In this document: in pieces, positions 44,524 through 52,206 of the stretch | Numbering within the stretch: the first letter of the stretch is position 1 | How the letters are laid out: every line of letters begins with the position of its first letter | Assembly (NCBI GenBank): GCA_025449935.1 | Contig: JANWIJ010000006.1 | Span: 1-64,000 of the forward strand | Origin: Chitinophagaceae bacterium | GTDB taxonomy: Bacteria; Bacteroidota; Bacteroidia; Chitinophagales; Chitinophagaceae | DNA length: 64,000 nt | Direction of reading: 5' to 3' | Notes under the pieces: generated by a model | The model's database searches: none | The model's input: only the letters and a program-made list of their open reading frames with translations | What the model was told of the DNA's origin: nothing | Made by a program: the position numbers and the translations under genes

Positions 44524-45344
44524 AATCCTTTTTTATAAACACCATAAATCTTAATTGCAGCTGTTAGTCCTTTCAACTGGCTAATCACTTTATAGAATTT
44601 TCCCGGGGAATCGAATTCCATATCTGCATGAAAACTGTATTTAAAGTTGGTCCCGGGAACAGGAAAGCTTTGCAGCTTACTTAAATTGATGCCGCCGGCC
44701 GAAATTTTTGCCAGCACTTTTGCCAGGCTTCCGCGGGAATGGTCTGTGAGGAAGCTTACCGATGCTTTATCAGGCTGCTCTGCTTTGAATGCGGCCTCCT
44801 GCCGCTGCAACACAAGGAACCGGGTATAATTTTTCTTTAAGGTATGAATGTCAGGGACAATTATTTTCAGCCCGTATAACCGGGCGGCAACCTTACTGCC
44901 GATAGCGGCCAGGTGTTTACTCCCGGTCCGGTGAATTTGCCGCGCACTCAGGGCGGTATCATCGGTTTCTACCAGTTTCCATTTGTATTTATCCAGGAAA
45001 TCATCGCATTGCTGCAAAGCCATAGTATGGGAATGAATCTCTTTTATATCCCCGAGTTTTACCCCGGGATTCACCAGCAGGTTTTGACGGATCTGCAAAT
45101 AGATTTCCCCGGTTACAGCTAAATTGCTTTTCCGTAAAAGATTATAATTTGGCAGGATACTTCCGGCGATAGAATTCTCAATGGCCATGATACCGCCATC
45201 ACTTTTCTTATTAATTGCTGTTCGCTTCACGACATCTTTAAAAGTGGCGCAGGGAATTACTTCGACATCTTTTCCAAAGAACCGCTGCGCAGCCTCCTGG
45301 TGGAAGCTGCCGGGATATCCCTGTATATGTATGTTCCTGCTCAT
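44514..45344 (-). CDS. pheA: Prephenate dehydratase
   Basis: 276 residues. The PDT domain (IHIQGYPGSFHQEAAQRFFG, ATFKDVVKR, GGIMAIENSIAGSI, LVETDDTALSARQIHR, KKNYTRFLVL) is followed by a C-terminal ACT domain (about 190-275, SVSFLTDHSRGSLAKVLAKISAGGINLSKLQSFP), which binds Phe for feedback inhibition. It converts prephenate to phenylpyruvate. First structural gene of the operon, behind a Phe/Tyr leader peptide and a terminator (45498-45351), so it should be attenuated by charged tRNA-Phe/Tyr. Confidence 0.95.
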   Translation of the reverse strand: MSRNIHIQGYPGSFHQEAAQRFFGKDVEVIPCATFKDVVKRTAINKKSDGGIMAIENSIAGSILPNYNLLRKSNLAVTGEIYLQIRQNLLVNPGVKLGDIKEIHSHTMALQQCDDFLDKYKWKLVETDDTALSARQIHRTGSKHLAAIGSKVAARLYGLKIIVPDIHTLKKNYTRFLVLQRQEAAFKAEQPDKASVSFLTDHSRGSLAKVLAKISAGGINLSKLQSFPVPGTNFKYSFHADMEFDSPGKFYKVISQLKGLTAAIKIYGVYKKGLWK

Positions 45345-45350
45345 AGTTTG

Positions 45351-45381
45351 AAAACAAAAATCCCGGCCTGTCTGGCCGGGA
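45351..45381 (-). terminator. Attenuator terminator in the leader of the pheA operon
   Basis: On the minus strand TCCCGGCC (45381-45374), loop AGACA, and GGCCGGGA (45368-45361) form an 8-base perfect GC stem followed by TTTTTGTTTT. It ends 7 bases before the pheA ATG, so unrestricted termination would shut off the whole operon. The 5' arm can instead pair with GCCGGGA (45439-45433) inside the leader ORF. Confidence 0.88.
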
Positions 45382-45408
45382 CTCTTTATGTTGATTTTTA
45401 GTTGTTCG

Positions 45409-45498
45409 TTATACCGCGTTCAACAAAAGCATTCCCGGCTTCCTGTTAAAAAAGAAGTAATAAAAATAAAATCCGGAATATGTTCTTGCGATTGTCAT
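45409..45498 (-). CDS. Phe/Tyr-rich leader peptide of the pheA operon (attenuator)
   Basis: A 29-codon ORF read from ATG 45498 to TAA 45411-45409. Residues 7-17 read YSGFYFYYFFF, with eight consecutive aromatic codons (ttt tat ttt tat tac ttc ttt ttt, 45471-45448) and no Trp. It lies directly upstream of a terminator and of the operon that makes Phe and Tyr, exactly like E. coli pheL in layout but with both amino acids sensed. The start lies 7 bases after a -7 box, so the mRNA is nearly leaderless. Function inferred from composition and position. See the findings for the pairing scheme. Confidence 0.85.
   Translation of the reverse strand: MTIARTYSGFYFYYFFFNRKPGMLLLNAV
45433..45479 (-). promoter_or_regulatory. 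Antiterminator/anti-antiterminator segments in the leader
   Basis: Segment 1 (ATTCCGG, 45479-45473) sits 2-8 bases before the aromatic codons. It can pair with segment 2 (CCGGGAAT, 45438-45431) with one bulged G. Segment 2 (GCCGGGA, 45439-45433) is also perfectly complementary to the terminator 5' arm TCCCGGC (45381-45375). A ribosome stalled on the aromatic codons would cover segment 1 and release segment 2 to block the terminator. Confidence 0.7.
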
Positions 45499-45505
45499 GT
45501 GTAAA

Positions 45506-45513
45506 CAAATATA
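45506..45513 (-). promoter_or_regulatory. -7 promoter box for the pheA leader
   Basis: TATATTTG on the minus strand, exact TAnnTTTG, with a T-rich stretch (TTTT near 45536-45533) in place of a clean -33 TTTG. Leader-peptide ATG starts 7 bases downstream. Confidence 0.7.
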
Positions 45514-45546
45514 AGTTTCCCGCCGAGTAAAAAAAATTTTTATTTG

Positions 45547-47220
45547 TTATTTTCTTCCGCCCCCAGTTTCTGCATCATTCATCCGGATCTTCCGGCCACG
45601 GTAATTTTTGCCATCCATGGCCTTGATCATTTTCTTGCCGGATGAAGGCTCAATTTCAATCCAACTGGTCATTTCCTTCATATCAATACGGCCCAGCACT
45701 TCTTTTTTCAGGTCGCTCATATCCAGGATAAACTGGAGGAAACTGGCTTTATAAAAACCATCTTTGGTACCCAGGTTAACAAACAGTCGTTGATAATTTC
45801 CATTCCCGCCAAAACTTCTTCCTTTTGTATCCCTGTCGCGGGCGGTCGTTCTTTCCGCTCTATCCCCGCGGCGGTCTGTTCTCCGGTCATCCCCCCTCAT
45901 ATTCAGGTCGGCGGCGTTTTCGTAATATTTAAGGAAGCGGTCAAATTCGAGTGCCGCCACCCGCTGCAATATTTCTTCTTTGTTGATATCGGCAAATTTT
46001 TCCTTCAGGGTTGGCAAATACGCTTCATATTCCCCGTGGCTGATATCAGCCTGTAACATTTTATCAATGAAGTGAAAGAACTGTTTGCGGCAAACATCCT
46101 TACCACTCGGAATATCCATCTTATGTACGCGGGTATTCACCAGTCTTTCGATCTGTCTGAGCCGGTAGGTTTCTTTGGGTGTTACAATTGAAACCGATAC
46201 ACCACTTTTCCCTGCCCTGCCGGTACGGCCACTCCGGTGTGTGTATACTTCCACATCATCCGGCAATTCATAATTAATAACATGAGTGATACCCGTTACA
46301 TCAATACCGCGGGCGGCCACATCGGTCGCTATTAATAATTGTATACTTTTATCCCGGAACAGCCCCATCACTTTGTCCCGTTGCTGCTGGGTCAGATCTC
46401 CATGTATGGCATCAATATCATACCCTTCCCTGGTCAGCCGTTCCGCGATATCCTGCGTGTCGGCCTTGGTGCGGGCAAATACAATTCCGTAAATACCCGG
46501 GTTGAAGTCAATGATCCTTTTTAAAACCTCGTAGCGGTTGTGATGCTGGGTAGCGTAATACTGGTGGTCAATATTTGCAGCACCCGCATTTGTTTTACCA
46601 ATAGTGATCTCGAAAGGTTTGTCCATGTACCTTTTGCTCACCTGTCTTATTTCCGCCGGCATCGTCGCACTGAACAGCCAGGTGCTTTGGCGGTTGGGTG
46701 TGTTCTTTAAAATAAATTCAATGTCTTCCTTAAACCCCATGTTCAGCATTTCATCCGCTTCATCCAATACCACATAATGAATCTTTTCGAGGTTGATGGC
46801 TTTCCTTTCGATCAGGTCTATTAACCTGCCCGGGGTGGCGACGACTACATGTGTTCCTTTTTTTAAATCCCGGATCTGCAGGGTGATGGAAGTACCTCCA
46901 TACACGGCCGTAACGAAAACACTTGCTTTTTTGTTTTTGAATTTTTCCAGGTCGCTGGTGATCTGTAAGCAAAGTTCCCGGGTGGGGCAAACGATGAGGG
47001 CCTGGGGGAAACGATCCTCTTTTTTTATCAGTTGCAGCAGGGGCAATCCAAAAGCTGCAGTCTTACCCGTGCCCGTTTGTGCAAGGCCTATGAAATCCTT
47101 GGTTCCCTGGAGCAAAACGGGAATAGCTTTCTCCTGGATCGGCGTAGGCTGGGTAAATCCTAACGTTTTAATTGAATGAAGCAATCCTTCTTCAATTCCC
47201 AGCGCCTCAAATGTATTCAC
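45547..47220 (-). CDS. deaD: DEAD-box ATP-dependent RNA helicase with C-terminal RNA-binding domain
   Basis: 557 residues. All core motifs are present: Q motif (FTQPTPIQEKAIP), AQTGTGKTAAF, PTRELCLQ, VATPGR, VLDEADEM, LFSATMP, VFARTKAD, ATDVAARGIDV and HRSGRTGRAG. A linker with RGDDRRTDRRGDRAERT follows about residue 440, then a DbpA-type RNA-binding domain (RLFVNLGTKDGFYKASFLQFILDMSDL, WIEIEPSSGKKMIKAMDGKNYRGRKIRM). Such enzymes remodel rRNA and mRNA, often at low temperature. The gene is monocistronic. Confidence 0.95.
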   Translation of the reverse strand: MNTFEALGIEEGLLHSIKTLGFTQPTPIQEKAIPVLLQGTKDFIGLAQTGTGKTAAFGLPLLQLIKKEDRFPQALIVCPTRELCLQITSDLEKFKNKKASVFVTAVYGGTSITLQIRDLKKGTHVVVATPGRLIDLIERKAINLEKIHYVVLDEADEMLNMGFKEDIEFILKNTPNRQSTWLFSATMPAEIRQVSKRYMDKPFEITIGKTNAGAANIDHQYYATQHHNRYEVLKRIIDFNPGIYGIVFARTKADTQDIAERLTREGYDIDAIHGDLTQQQRDKVMGLFRDKSIQLLIATDVAARGIDVTGITHVINYELPDDVEVYTHRSGRTGRAGKSGVSVSIVTPKETYRLRQIERLVNTRVHKMDIPSGKDVCRKQFFHFIDKMLQADISHGEYEAYLPTLKEKFADINKEEILQRVAALEFDRFLKYYENAADLNMRGDDRRTDRRGDRAERTTARDRDTKGRSFGGNGNYQRLFVNLGTKDGFYKASFLQFILDMSDLKKEVLGRIDMKEMTSWIEIEPSSGKKMIKAMDGKNYRGRKIRMNDAETGGGRK

Positions 47221-47252
47221 TATTAAATATTTTTAAATGTATAATAAAGCGG

Positions 47253-47260
47253 CAAAGTTA
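47253..47260 (-). promoter_or_regulatory. -7 promoter box for deaD
   Basis: TAACTTTG on the minus strand, exact TAnnTTTG, 32 bases before the ATG at 47220, downstream of the preceding gene's terminator. Confidence 0.6.
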
Positions 47261-47309
47261 ACTTTAAATGGCAGGAAAGGCTAATGTATTTTCTACGCAG
47301 GTATAGCTG

Positions 47310-47340
47310 TAAATAAGAAAGCCCTCCCTGACGGGAAGGC
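47310..47340 (-). terminator. Terminator of the small lipoprotein gene
   Basis: GCCTTCCC/GGGAGGGC on the minus strand (47340-47333 and 47328-47321, loop GTCA, one G-U) followed by TTTCTTATTT. Confidence 0.75.
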
Positions 47341-47412
47341 CTCTAACGATTGCTTGCCATATGAAAAATTTATGCCGGACTTCAGCAAACCTGCCTGGTC
47401 CAATGGCAAAAA

Positions 47413-47628
47413 TTACATTTTGCTTTTTAAAGAATCTTTGGCAGCAGCAGCAGCAGAATCCACAACATTCTTTAAAGAATCTGAAGTAACTTCAATTGAA
47501 TCGGTTACTGCATTAGCTGTTGAGTCGATTACGTTTGTAACGCTGTCTGTTGTTTCTTTCTTGTCAGAAGAGCTGTTACAAGCCACTGCGAAAGAGGCGA
47601 TAGCGACGATTGCGAGGAATTTTTTCAT
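47413..47628 (-). CDS. Small Ala/Ser/Asp-rich lipoprotein
   Basis: 71 residues. Signal and lipobox (AIASFAVAC, Cys17), then a short low-complexity helix of D, S, V, A and T with heptad-like spacing (SVTNVIDSTANAVTDSIEVTSDSLKNVVDSAAAAAKD). It has its own terminator and is divergent from a sigma factor gene. I do not recognise a family with certainty; it resembles entericidin-like or stress-linked small lipoproteins of this phylum. A 7 of 8 -7 box (TACCTTTT) lies about 55 bases upstream. Confidence 0.75.
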   Translation of the reverse strand: MKKFLAIVAIASFAVACNSSSDKKETTDSVTNVIDSTANAVTDSIEVTSDSLKNVVDSAAAAAKDSLKSKM

Positions 47629-47764
47629 TTTTCGATTTTTTGGGATTTTTTGAAATATTTCGATGTTAATACCTGGAAGGGAAAAAGGTAACCCGGGTTT
47701 TAATATTTTTTTTCAGGTGGCTTAGGGTTACTATTTTTAAAATAATGTATTAAATAACGGAATA

Positions 47765-48340
47765 GTGAAACCAGAGCATACCGAAAGAATTCTATTGCAG
47801 GGATTAGCCGCCAGTGATAAAAAGGCCATCGAGACCATATATAAAGAGAATTACAATATGGTTCAGGCGTTGATAATCAACAATAACGGATCAACAGACG
47901 ACGCCAAAGACATATTCCAGGAAGCGATGATTGTGCTCTATGAAAACGTGAGATCGGGGACTTTTGAGCTAAACTGCCAGATCAAAACATACGTTTATTC
48001 GGTCAGCCGGAGGCTATGGCTGAAAAAGTTGCAGCAATTGAACCGGTATTCGGCCCCGGTGGAAGCGCTTGAGGCGGAAATCCCGGTGGAAGAGGAGATT
48101 GAAGAGCATGAAAAAAGGAACGCGGAATTTGAAATGATGGATAAGGCAATCAGCAGCCTTGGTGAACCCTGCAAAAGCTTATTGGAAGCCTACTACCTCC
48201 AAAAAAAGAGCATGCAGGAAATATCTGTCAACTTTGGATATACCAATGCTGACAATGCGAAAAACCAGAAGTACAAGTGCCTGATGAGACTGAAGAAAAT
48301 ATTTTTTGCTCACTACAAAAATGGGAATGGTGATGGATGA
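47765..48340 (+). CDS. ECF-type RNA polymerase sigma factor
   Basis: 191 residues starting at GTG 47765. Region 2 is recognisable (DKKAIETIYKENYNMVQALIINNNGSTDDAKDIFQEAMIVLYENV) and so is region 4 (AISSLGEPCKSLLEAYYLQKKSMQEISVNFGYTNADNAKNQKYKCLMRLKKIF), with an acidic linker (EAEIPVEEEIEEHEKR). The variant helix-turn-helix differs from the SusCD sigma factors at 6625-7218. It overlaps by 8 bases an anti-sigma/protease gene, so the two products are made together. No standard -7 box upstream, consistent with self-activation. Confidence 0.9.
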   Translation: MKPEHTERILLQGLAASDKKAIETIYKENYNMVQALIINNNGSTDDAKDIFQEAMIVLYENVRSGTFELNCQIKTYVYSVSRRLWLKKLQQLNRYSAPVEALEAEIPVEEEIEEHEKRNAEFEMMDKAISSLGEPCKSLLEAYYLQKKSMQEISVNFGYTNADNAKNQKYKCLMRLKKIFFAHYKNGNGDG

Positions 48341-49439
48341 CATAAAAATTCTGGACGCGGTTGAACGATATATCAGGGGCGAAATGAATCCTGATGAGCG
48401 TCTCCATTTTGAGAATCTTCGCAAAACCAATACGGAAATTGACCAGCTCGTGGTCGAGCATACCCTCTTCCTGCAGCAGATGAACCGTTTCGGTGAGTGG
48501 AAAAAATTCCGTTCTTCCCTGAACATTGTTCATACCGACCTGGCTGAACAGGGCAGGATTAATTCGGTGAGGTTAAAAGGCAAATCCAAAATTGTCTATT
48601 TATGGAATCGCTATAAAAGAGTGGCCGCCATTGCCGCGTCTATTGCCGGGATTACCGCAATTACCATCAGCGCATTGGTTTGGACCATATCTCCCAAACC
48701 ACCTTCTACGGGTGAACTTGAAAAATTGAGCCGCAAGGTGGATGAAACCAAAAACAAGGCTGACCGGCTGGAAAAGGACCTGAACATTGTAAAAACTATT
48801 AAGAACAATACCCCGGCTATTCCTTATAAAACGGGGGGTACTGGATTTATCATCGACGTGAAAGGATACCTGGTAACCAATTCACACGTTATAGCCGGTG
48901 CCAGGAATATCGCCGTACAGAATAGTAAGGGCGAATACGTGGCCCGGGTGGTTTATAACGATATCCAGAAAGACATTGCCATCCTTAAAATTGAAGACGA
49001 AAGTTTTAAACCTTTTACCTCTGTTCCTTATGCCATCAGCAAATCATCCGGTAACCTCGCTGAACCGGTTTTTACACTGGGTTATCCCCGGAACGATGTG
49101 GTTGTTTACGGGCAAGGCTATTTAAGTGCTAAAACCGGCTATGACGGGGATACACTTAGTTGCCAGATTGAAATAGCAGCTAACCGCGGAAATAGCGGCA
49201 GTCCTATACTGAATAAAAACGGGGAAGTGATTGGTATACTCAATGGCAGGCAAACCAACACAGAAGGTTTTGTATTCGCTATCCAGGGCAAACATATCTA
49301 CAAAGTGCTTGGCGAACTTAAAAAAGACACTTCCTTTCAGCGAATAAAACTTACTGCTAAATCCAGTATTGCCGGCCTGGACAGAACCCAACAGGTGGAA
49401 AAACTGGAAGATTATATTTTCATGGTAAAAGTGAACTGA
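48333..49439 (+). CDS. Membrane anti-sigma-like protein fused to a trypsin-like (HtrA-type) protease
   Basis: 368 residues from ATG 48333. Residues 1-92 form a cytoplasmic helical domain of the type seen in anti-sigma factors (ILDAVERYIRGEMNPDERLHFENLRKTNTEIDQLV). One membrane helix (97-119) and a short coiled coil (about 124-155) follow, then a chymotrypsin-fold protease with the triad His185 (VTNSHVIAG), Asp214 (DIQKDIAIL) and Ser288 (NRGNSGSPIL). There is no PDZ domain. It overlaps the sigma gene by 8 bases. I infer a self-contained envelope-stress module in which a periplasmic protease controls the sigma factor. A trypsin-like protease without a regulatory role is the alternative. Confidence 0.88.
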   Translation: MDDIKILDAVERYIRGEMNPDERLHFENLRKTNTEIDQLVVEHTLFLQQMNRFGEWKKFRSSLNIVHTDLAEQGRINSVRLKGKSKIVYLWNRYKRVAAIAASIAGITAITISALVWTISPKPPSTGELEKLSRKVDETKNKADRLEKDLNIVKTIKNNTPAIPYKTGGTGFIIDVKGYLVTNSHVIAGARNIAVQNSKGEYVARVVYNDIQKDIAILKIEDESFKPFTSVPYAISKSSGNLAEPVFTLGYPRNDVVVYGQGYLSAKTGYDGDTLSCQIEIAANRGNSGSPILNKNGEVIGILNGRQTNTEGFVFAIQGKHIYKVLGELKKDTSFQRIKLTAKSSIAGLDRTQQVEKLEDYIFMVKVN

Positions 49440-49467
49440 ATGAATAATATCCCTATTGAATAAAACT

Positions 49468-49493
49468 GCCCCGCTTTTTTGCGGGGCTTTTTT
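49468..49493 (+). terminator. Terminator of the sigma / anti-sigma-protease operon
   Basis: GCCCCGC (49468-49474), loop of six T, GCGGGGC (49481-49487), then TTTTTT. It lies 28 bases after the stop. The convergent nucleotidyltransferase gene may share it, as A-rich sequence flanks the other side. Confidence 0.92.
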
Positions 49494-49514
49494 ATGCAGT
49501 TCACTATTGGGTGA

Positions 49515-50411
49515 TTATGTCCACAGGCTGGCAGGATACTCCCCGGCTTTAATAAGTTGCTGCAGGCTTTGTTCCACGAAGGGCGCATCTTCTTTGTAGG
49601 TAACTCCAAACCATAATGAACTGGTTGGGATAACTTCGATTTTACCACCTGCTTTAATAAACTGGTCGGCTACGATGGGTATAAAAAACTCGGACTTAAG
49701 CTCCTGCCCGTGCTGATCTAAAAATTCAGCAAAAAGTTTCTGTGTATAGGAGAAGAAGGAGGTATCAAAACACCAGAAGTTCATGGAAACCTTTGTTTGC
49801 AGTGCGAGGACGGCCGGCTCCAGTCCATCATCACAAACTATCTTATCTCCTTTTTTTGAAATATTGATTCTTTCCGTAATCGTTGCCAGGTTTCCATCCC
49901 GGTTCAACCCGCAAACCCCCCGGTTGACAGTGCCATAATCAGATAATGTCTTCACTAAATCATAACCGACAATGGCATAGGTTTTATCATTACAGCCGGT
50001 ATTCAAAAAATCAAACGCATTGTCAAAGGCATTTCTCCCGTAAAAATCATCTGCATTGATAACAGCGAACGGTTCTTTAACCACATCTTTTGCGCAAAGG
50101 ACAGCATGGGCTGTTCCCCAGGGCTTGGTTCTTTCTGCCGGCCCTGTGTAACCTTCGGTAAAGGAATCGATTTCCTGGTATACATAGGCCGTCTGAATCC
50201 GGCCTTTTAGTTTGGGTTCGAAAATAGCCCTGAAGTTTTCCGCGAATTCCTTGCGGATTATAAAAACAACTTTACCATAACCTGCCCTGATAGCATCAAA
50301 AATGGAATAATCCATAATGGTTTCGCCCGAAGGTCCAAAGCCCTGCACCTGCTTCATGCTGCCATAACGGGAAGCCATGCCTGCTGCCAAAATCACGAGA
50401 GTGGGTTTCAT
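49515..50411 (-). CDS. Sugar-phosphate nucleotidyltransferase-like protein
   Basis: 298 residues. The start VILAAGMASRYGSMKQVQGFGPSGETIMDYSIFDA has the nucleotide-binding GxGxR/K-like loop (LAAGMASRYGSMKQ). PWGTAHAVLCA and VINADDFYG are the sugar/metal-binding motifs of NTP-transferases. The product is likely an NDP-sugar or nucleotide-choline type precursor, but the acceptor cannot be chosen. It is transcribed alone. No exact -7 box found upstream. Confidence 0.85.
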   Translation of the reverse strand: MKPTLVILAAGMASRYGSMKQVQGFGPSGETIMDYSIFDAIRAGYGKVVFIIRKEFAENFRAIFEPKLKGRIQTAYVYQEIDSFTEGYTGPAERTKPWGTAHAVLCAKDVVKEPFAVINADDFYGRNAFDNAFDFLNTGCNDKTYAIVGYDLVKTLSDYGTVNRGVCGLNRDGNLATITERINISKKGDKIVCDDGLEPAVLALQTKVSMNFWCFDTSFFSYTQKLFAEFLDQHGQELKSEFFIPIVADQFIKAGGKIEVIPTSSLWFGVTYKEDAPFVEQSLQQLIKAGEYPASLWT

Positions 50412-50444
50412 AATAACTATTCAAATTGCGGCACGAAATTAAAG

Positions 50445-50452
50445 TAATTTTG
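50445..50452 (+). promoter_or_regulatory. -7 promoter box for the PLP enzyme gene
   Basis: TAATTTTG, exact TAnnTTTG, 24 bases before the ATG at 50477. Confidence 0.6.
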
Positions 50453-50476
50453 TTATGCGGCTCAGCCTATTTTACC

Positions 50477-51367
50477 ATGGAGGAAATAAATCCAGCAAAC
50501 ATTTCAATTGATAAAATATCGGTTCCGCTGTTCGTTAAGAAAGAAGTGGAAGTCGCCGTGCTCCGGCTGGATAAAATACACCCGCAGGTATCGGGTAACA
50601 AATGGTTCAAACTTCGTTATTACCTCGAGGATGCAAAAAAAGAAAACAAAAAGACCATCCTGACTTTTGGCGGGGCCTGGTCCAATCATATCCTCGCCAC
50701 TGCTGCTGCCTGCAGGATTCACCAGCTGGAATGCATCGGTATTATCCGGGGTGAGAAGCCGGCCGAACTATCGGATACGCTGCTACAGGCGAGAGAATCG
50801 GGAATGAAGTTATTTTTCGTGAGCCGGGAGGATTACCCCCATCAAACTATTCCTCAACAATTTCATCAGGAAGACTATTACCTTATCCGTGAAGGAGGAT
50901 ATGGGATGAAAGGAGCCACGGGGGCAGCAACCATCCTGGATCATTGTAATAAGGAAGAGTACACCCACATCTGCTGCGCAGTTGGTACAGGCACCATGAT
51001 GGCCGGTTTGATACGGGGTGCAGCACAGTCCAACGCGATTATTGGCATCAGCGTGTTAAAGAATAATCTGGACCTGGAAGGAAATATAAAATTATTGCTG
51101 GGAGATCAACCGGCAGACCCCACAATTATACATGATTATCATTTCGGCGGGTATGCAAAGTATAAACCCGGGCTGATCGAATTCATGAATGAGTATTATT
51201 CCCAGACAAATATCCCATCCGATTTTGTTTATACGGGTAAATTATTCTTTGCCGTTAATGATCTCGTTGAGAATAATTATTTTCAACCCGGGAGCAGGCT
51301 GCTGATCGTTCACAGCGGCGGTTTGCAGGGGAATAATTCATTGAAAAAGGGAACGTTAATATTTTAA
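50477..51367 (+). CDS. PLP-dependent enzyme of the D-cysteine desulfhydrase / ACC deaminase family
   Basis: 296 residues from ATG 50477; the frame is open from a TTG at 50426, but that would lie upstream of the promoter box. The PLP-binding Lys is in SGNKWFKLRYYLEDA, and the phosphate/substrate region is TFGGAWSNHILATAAACRIHQLECIGIIRGE. The VGTGTMMAGLIRG glycine loop fits as well. Family members deaminate D-cysteine or 1-aminocyclopropane-1-carboxylate; which one cannot be told. Monocistronic. Confidence 0.88.
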   Translation: MEEINPANISIDKISVPLFVKKEVEVAVLRLDKIHPQVSGNKWFKLRYYLEDAKKENKKTILTFGGAWSNHILATAAACRIHQLECIGIIRGEKPAELSDTLLQARESGMKLFFVSREDYPHQTIPQQFHQEDYYLIREGGYGMKGATGAATILDHCNKEEYTHICCAVGTGTMMAGLIRGAAQSNAIIGISVLKNNLDLEGNIKLLLGDQPADPTIIHDYHFGGYAKYKPGLIEFMNEYYSQTNIPSDFVYTGKLFFAVNDLVENNYFQPGSRLLIVHSGGLQGNNSLKKGTLIF

Positions 51368-51386
51368 GATTTCCGTATTGCTCCCC

Positions 51387-51394
51387 TATCTTTG
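51387..51394 (+). promoter_or_regulatory. -7 promoter box for the 51440 gene
   Basis: TATCTTTG, exact TAnnTTTG, starting 19 bases after the preceding stop codon. Confidence 0.6.
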
Positions 51395-51439
51395 TCACAA
51401 CCCATGAGAAGAATCCAATACTCTTTTCGTTCTAAAAGC

Positions 51440-52201
51440 ATGCAAAAACTAACCCTCTTACTTTTGCTATTCAGCTTTGCCGTGTCGCCGGCCCTGCAGG
51501 GGCAGGACACGCTTCCAAAATTTTCCCTGAAAAATGCCGGCAATAACAGGATCATCATCGGTTGGACCAATAATTTCCAGGATATCCGGCAGATAAGTAT
51601 CCAGCGTTCATTTGACAGTCTTACGGGATACAAAACAATCCTTACCGTTCCGGATCCTACTACCCCCCAGAATGGATACGTAGATGCCAAAGCTACCAAT
51701 GACCATATGTTCTACAGGTTATATATCATGCTGGACAAAGGCATCTTTTTATTCAGTAACCCAAAAAGACCCTACAAAGACAGCCTGCAACCAGCAACTG
51801 GCGCCATAGCCCCGGATACTATACGGATGGGTGATACTTTTATTATCGCCAAACCCTTTGGGGTTCGATTGGATAAGTTTCCCGGGACCGATTCGGTGGC
51901 TGTGCCGAATGTAAATAACAACAAAACCCGGCCCAATGCATTCACTCCTTCGCTGTATGTTTATACATACCGGGACGGCTATGTACGCATCAACCTGCCC
52001 GATGAAGAAAAGACAAAAAAATATTCCATCAAATTCTTTGAAGACGACGGAACTTTTCTTTTCGAATTAAAGGATATCAAAGAACGTGATTTCAAAATAG
52101 ACAAAGCCAATTTCTACCATGCGGGCTGGTTCAGGTTTGAATTATACGAAGACGGGAAATTGCTCGAGAAACATAAGTTTAACCTGGAAAAAGATTTCTG
52201 A
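51440..52201 (+). CDS. Secreted protein of unknown function
   Basis: 253 residues from ATG 51440, chosen because it begins exactly at a signal peptide (KLTLLLLLFSFAVSPALQGQ). ATG 51404 in the same frame is also possible. The first domain (about 25-100, IIIGWTNNFQDIRQISIQRSFDSLTGYKTI, MFYRLYIMLDKGIFLFSNP) has a fibronectin-III-like pattern. The rest is beta-rich with charged turns. No enzyme motif is seen. Genes of this type are common and uncharacterised in Bacteroidota. Confidence 0.75.
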   Translation: MQKLTLLLLLFSFAVSPALQGQDTLPKFSLKNAGNNRIIIGWTNNFQDIRQISIQRSFDSLTGYKTILTVPDPTTPQNGYVDAKATNDHMFYRLYIMLDKGIFLFSNPKRPYKDSLQPATGAIAPDTIRMGDTFIIAKPFGVRLDKFPGTDSVAVPNVNNNKTRPNAFTPSLYVYTYRDGYVRINLPDEEKTKKYSIKFFEDDGTFLFELKDIKERDFKIDKANFYHAGWFRFELYEDGKLLEKHKFNLEKDF

Positions 52202-52206
52202 CAGGT

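Noticed and set aside
45361-45381. Hairpin read as the plain terminator of deaD
   Set aside because: deaD ends about 165 bases upstream, a promoter box and a Phe/Tyr-rich ORF lie between, and the hairpin arm has a competing partner in the ORF, so an attenuator fits better. It may still also stop deaD read-through.
47354-47653. 99-residue open frame antisense to the small lipoprotein
   Set aside because: The lipoprotein frame has a convincing signal and lipobox; the antisense frame is a shadow with Ser/Ala-rich low complexity.
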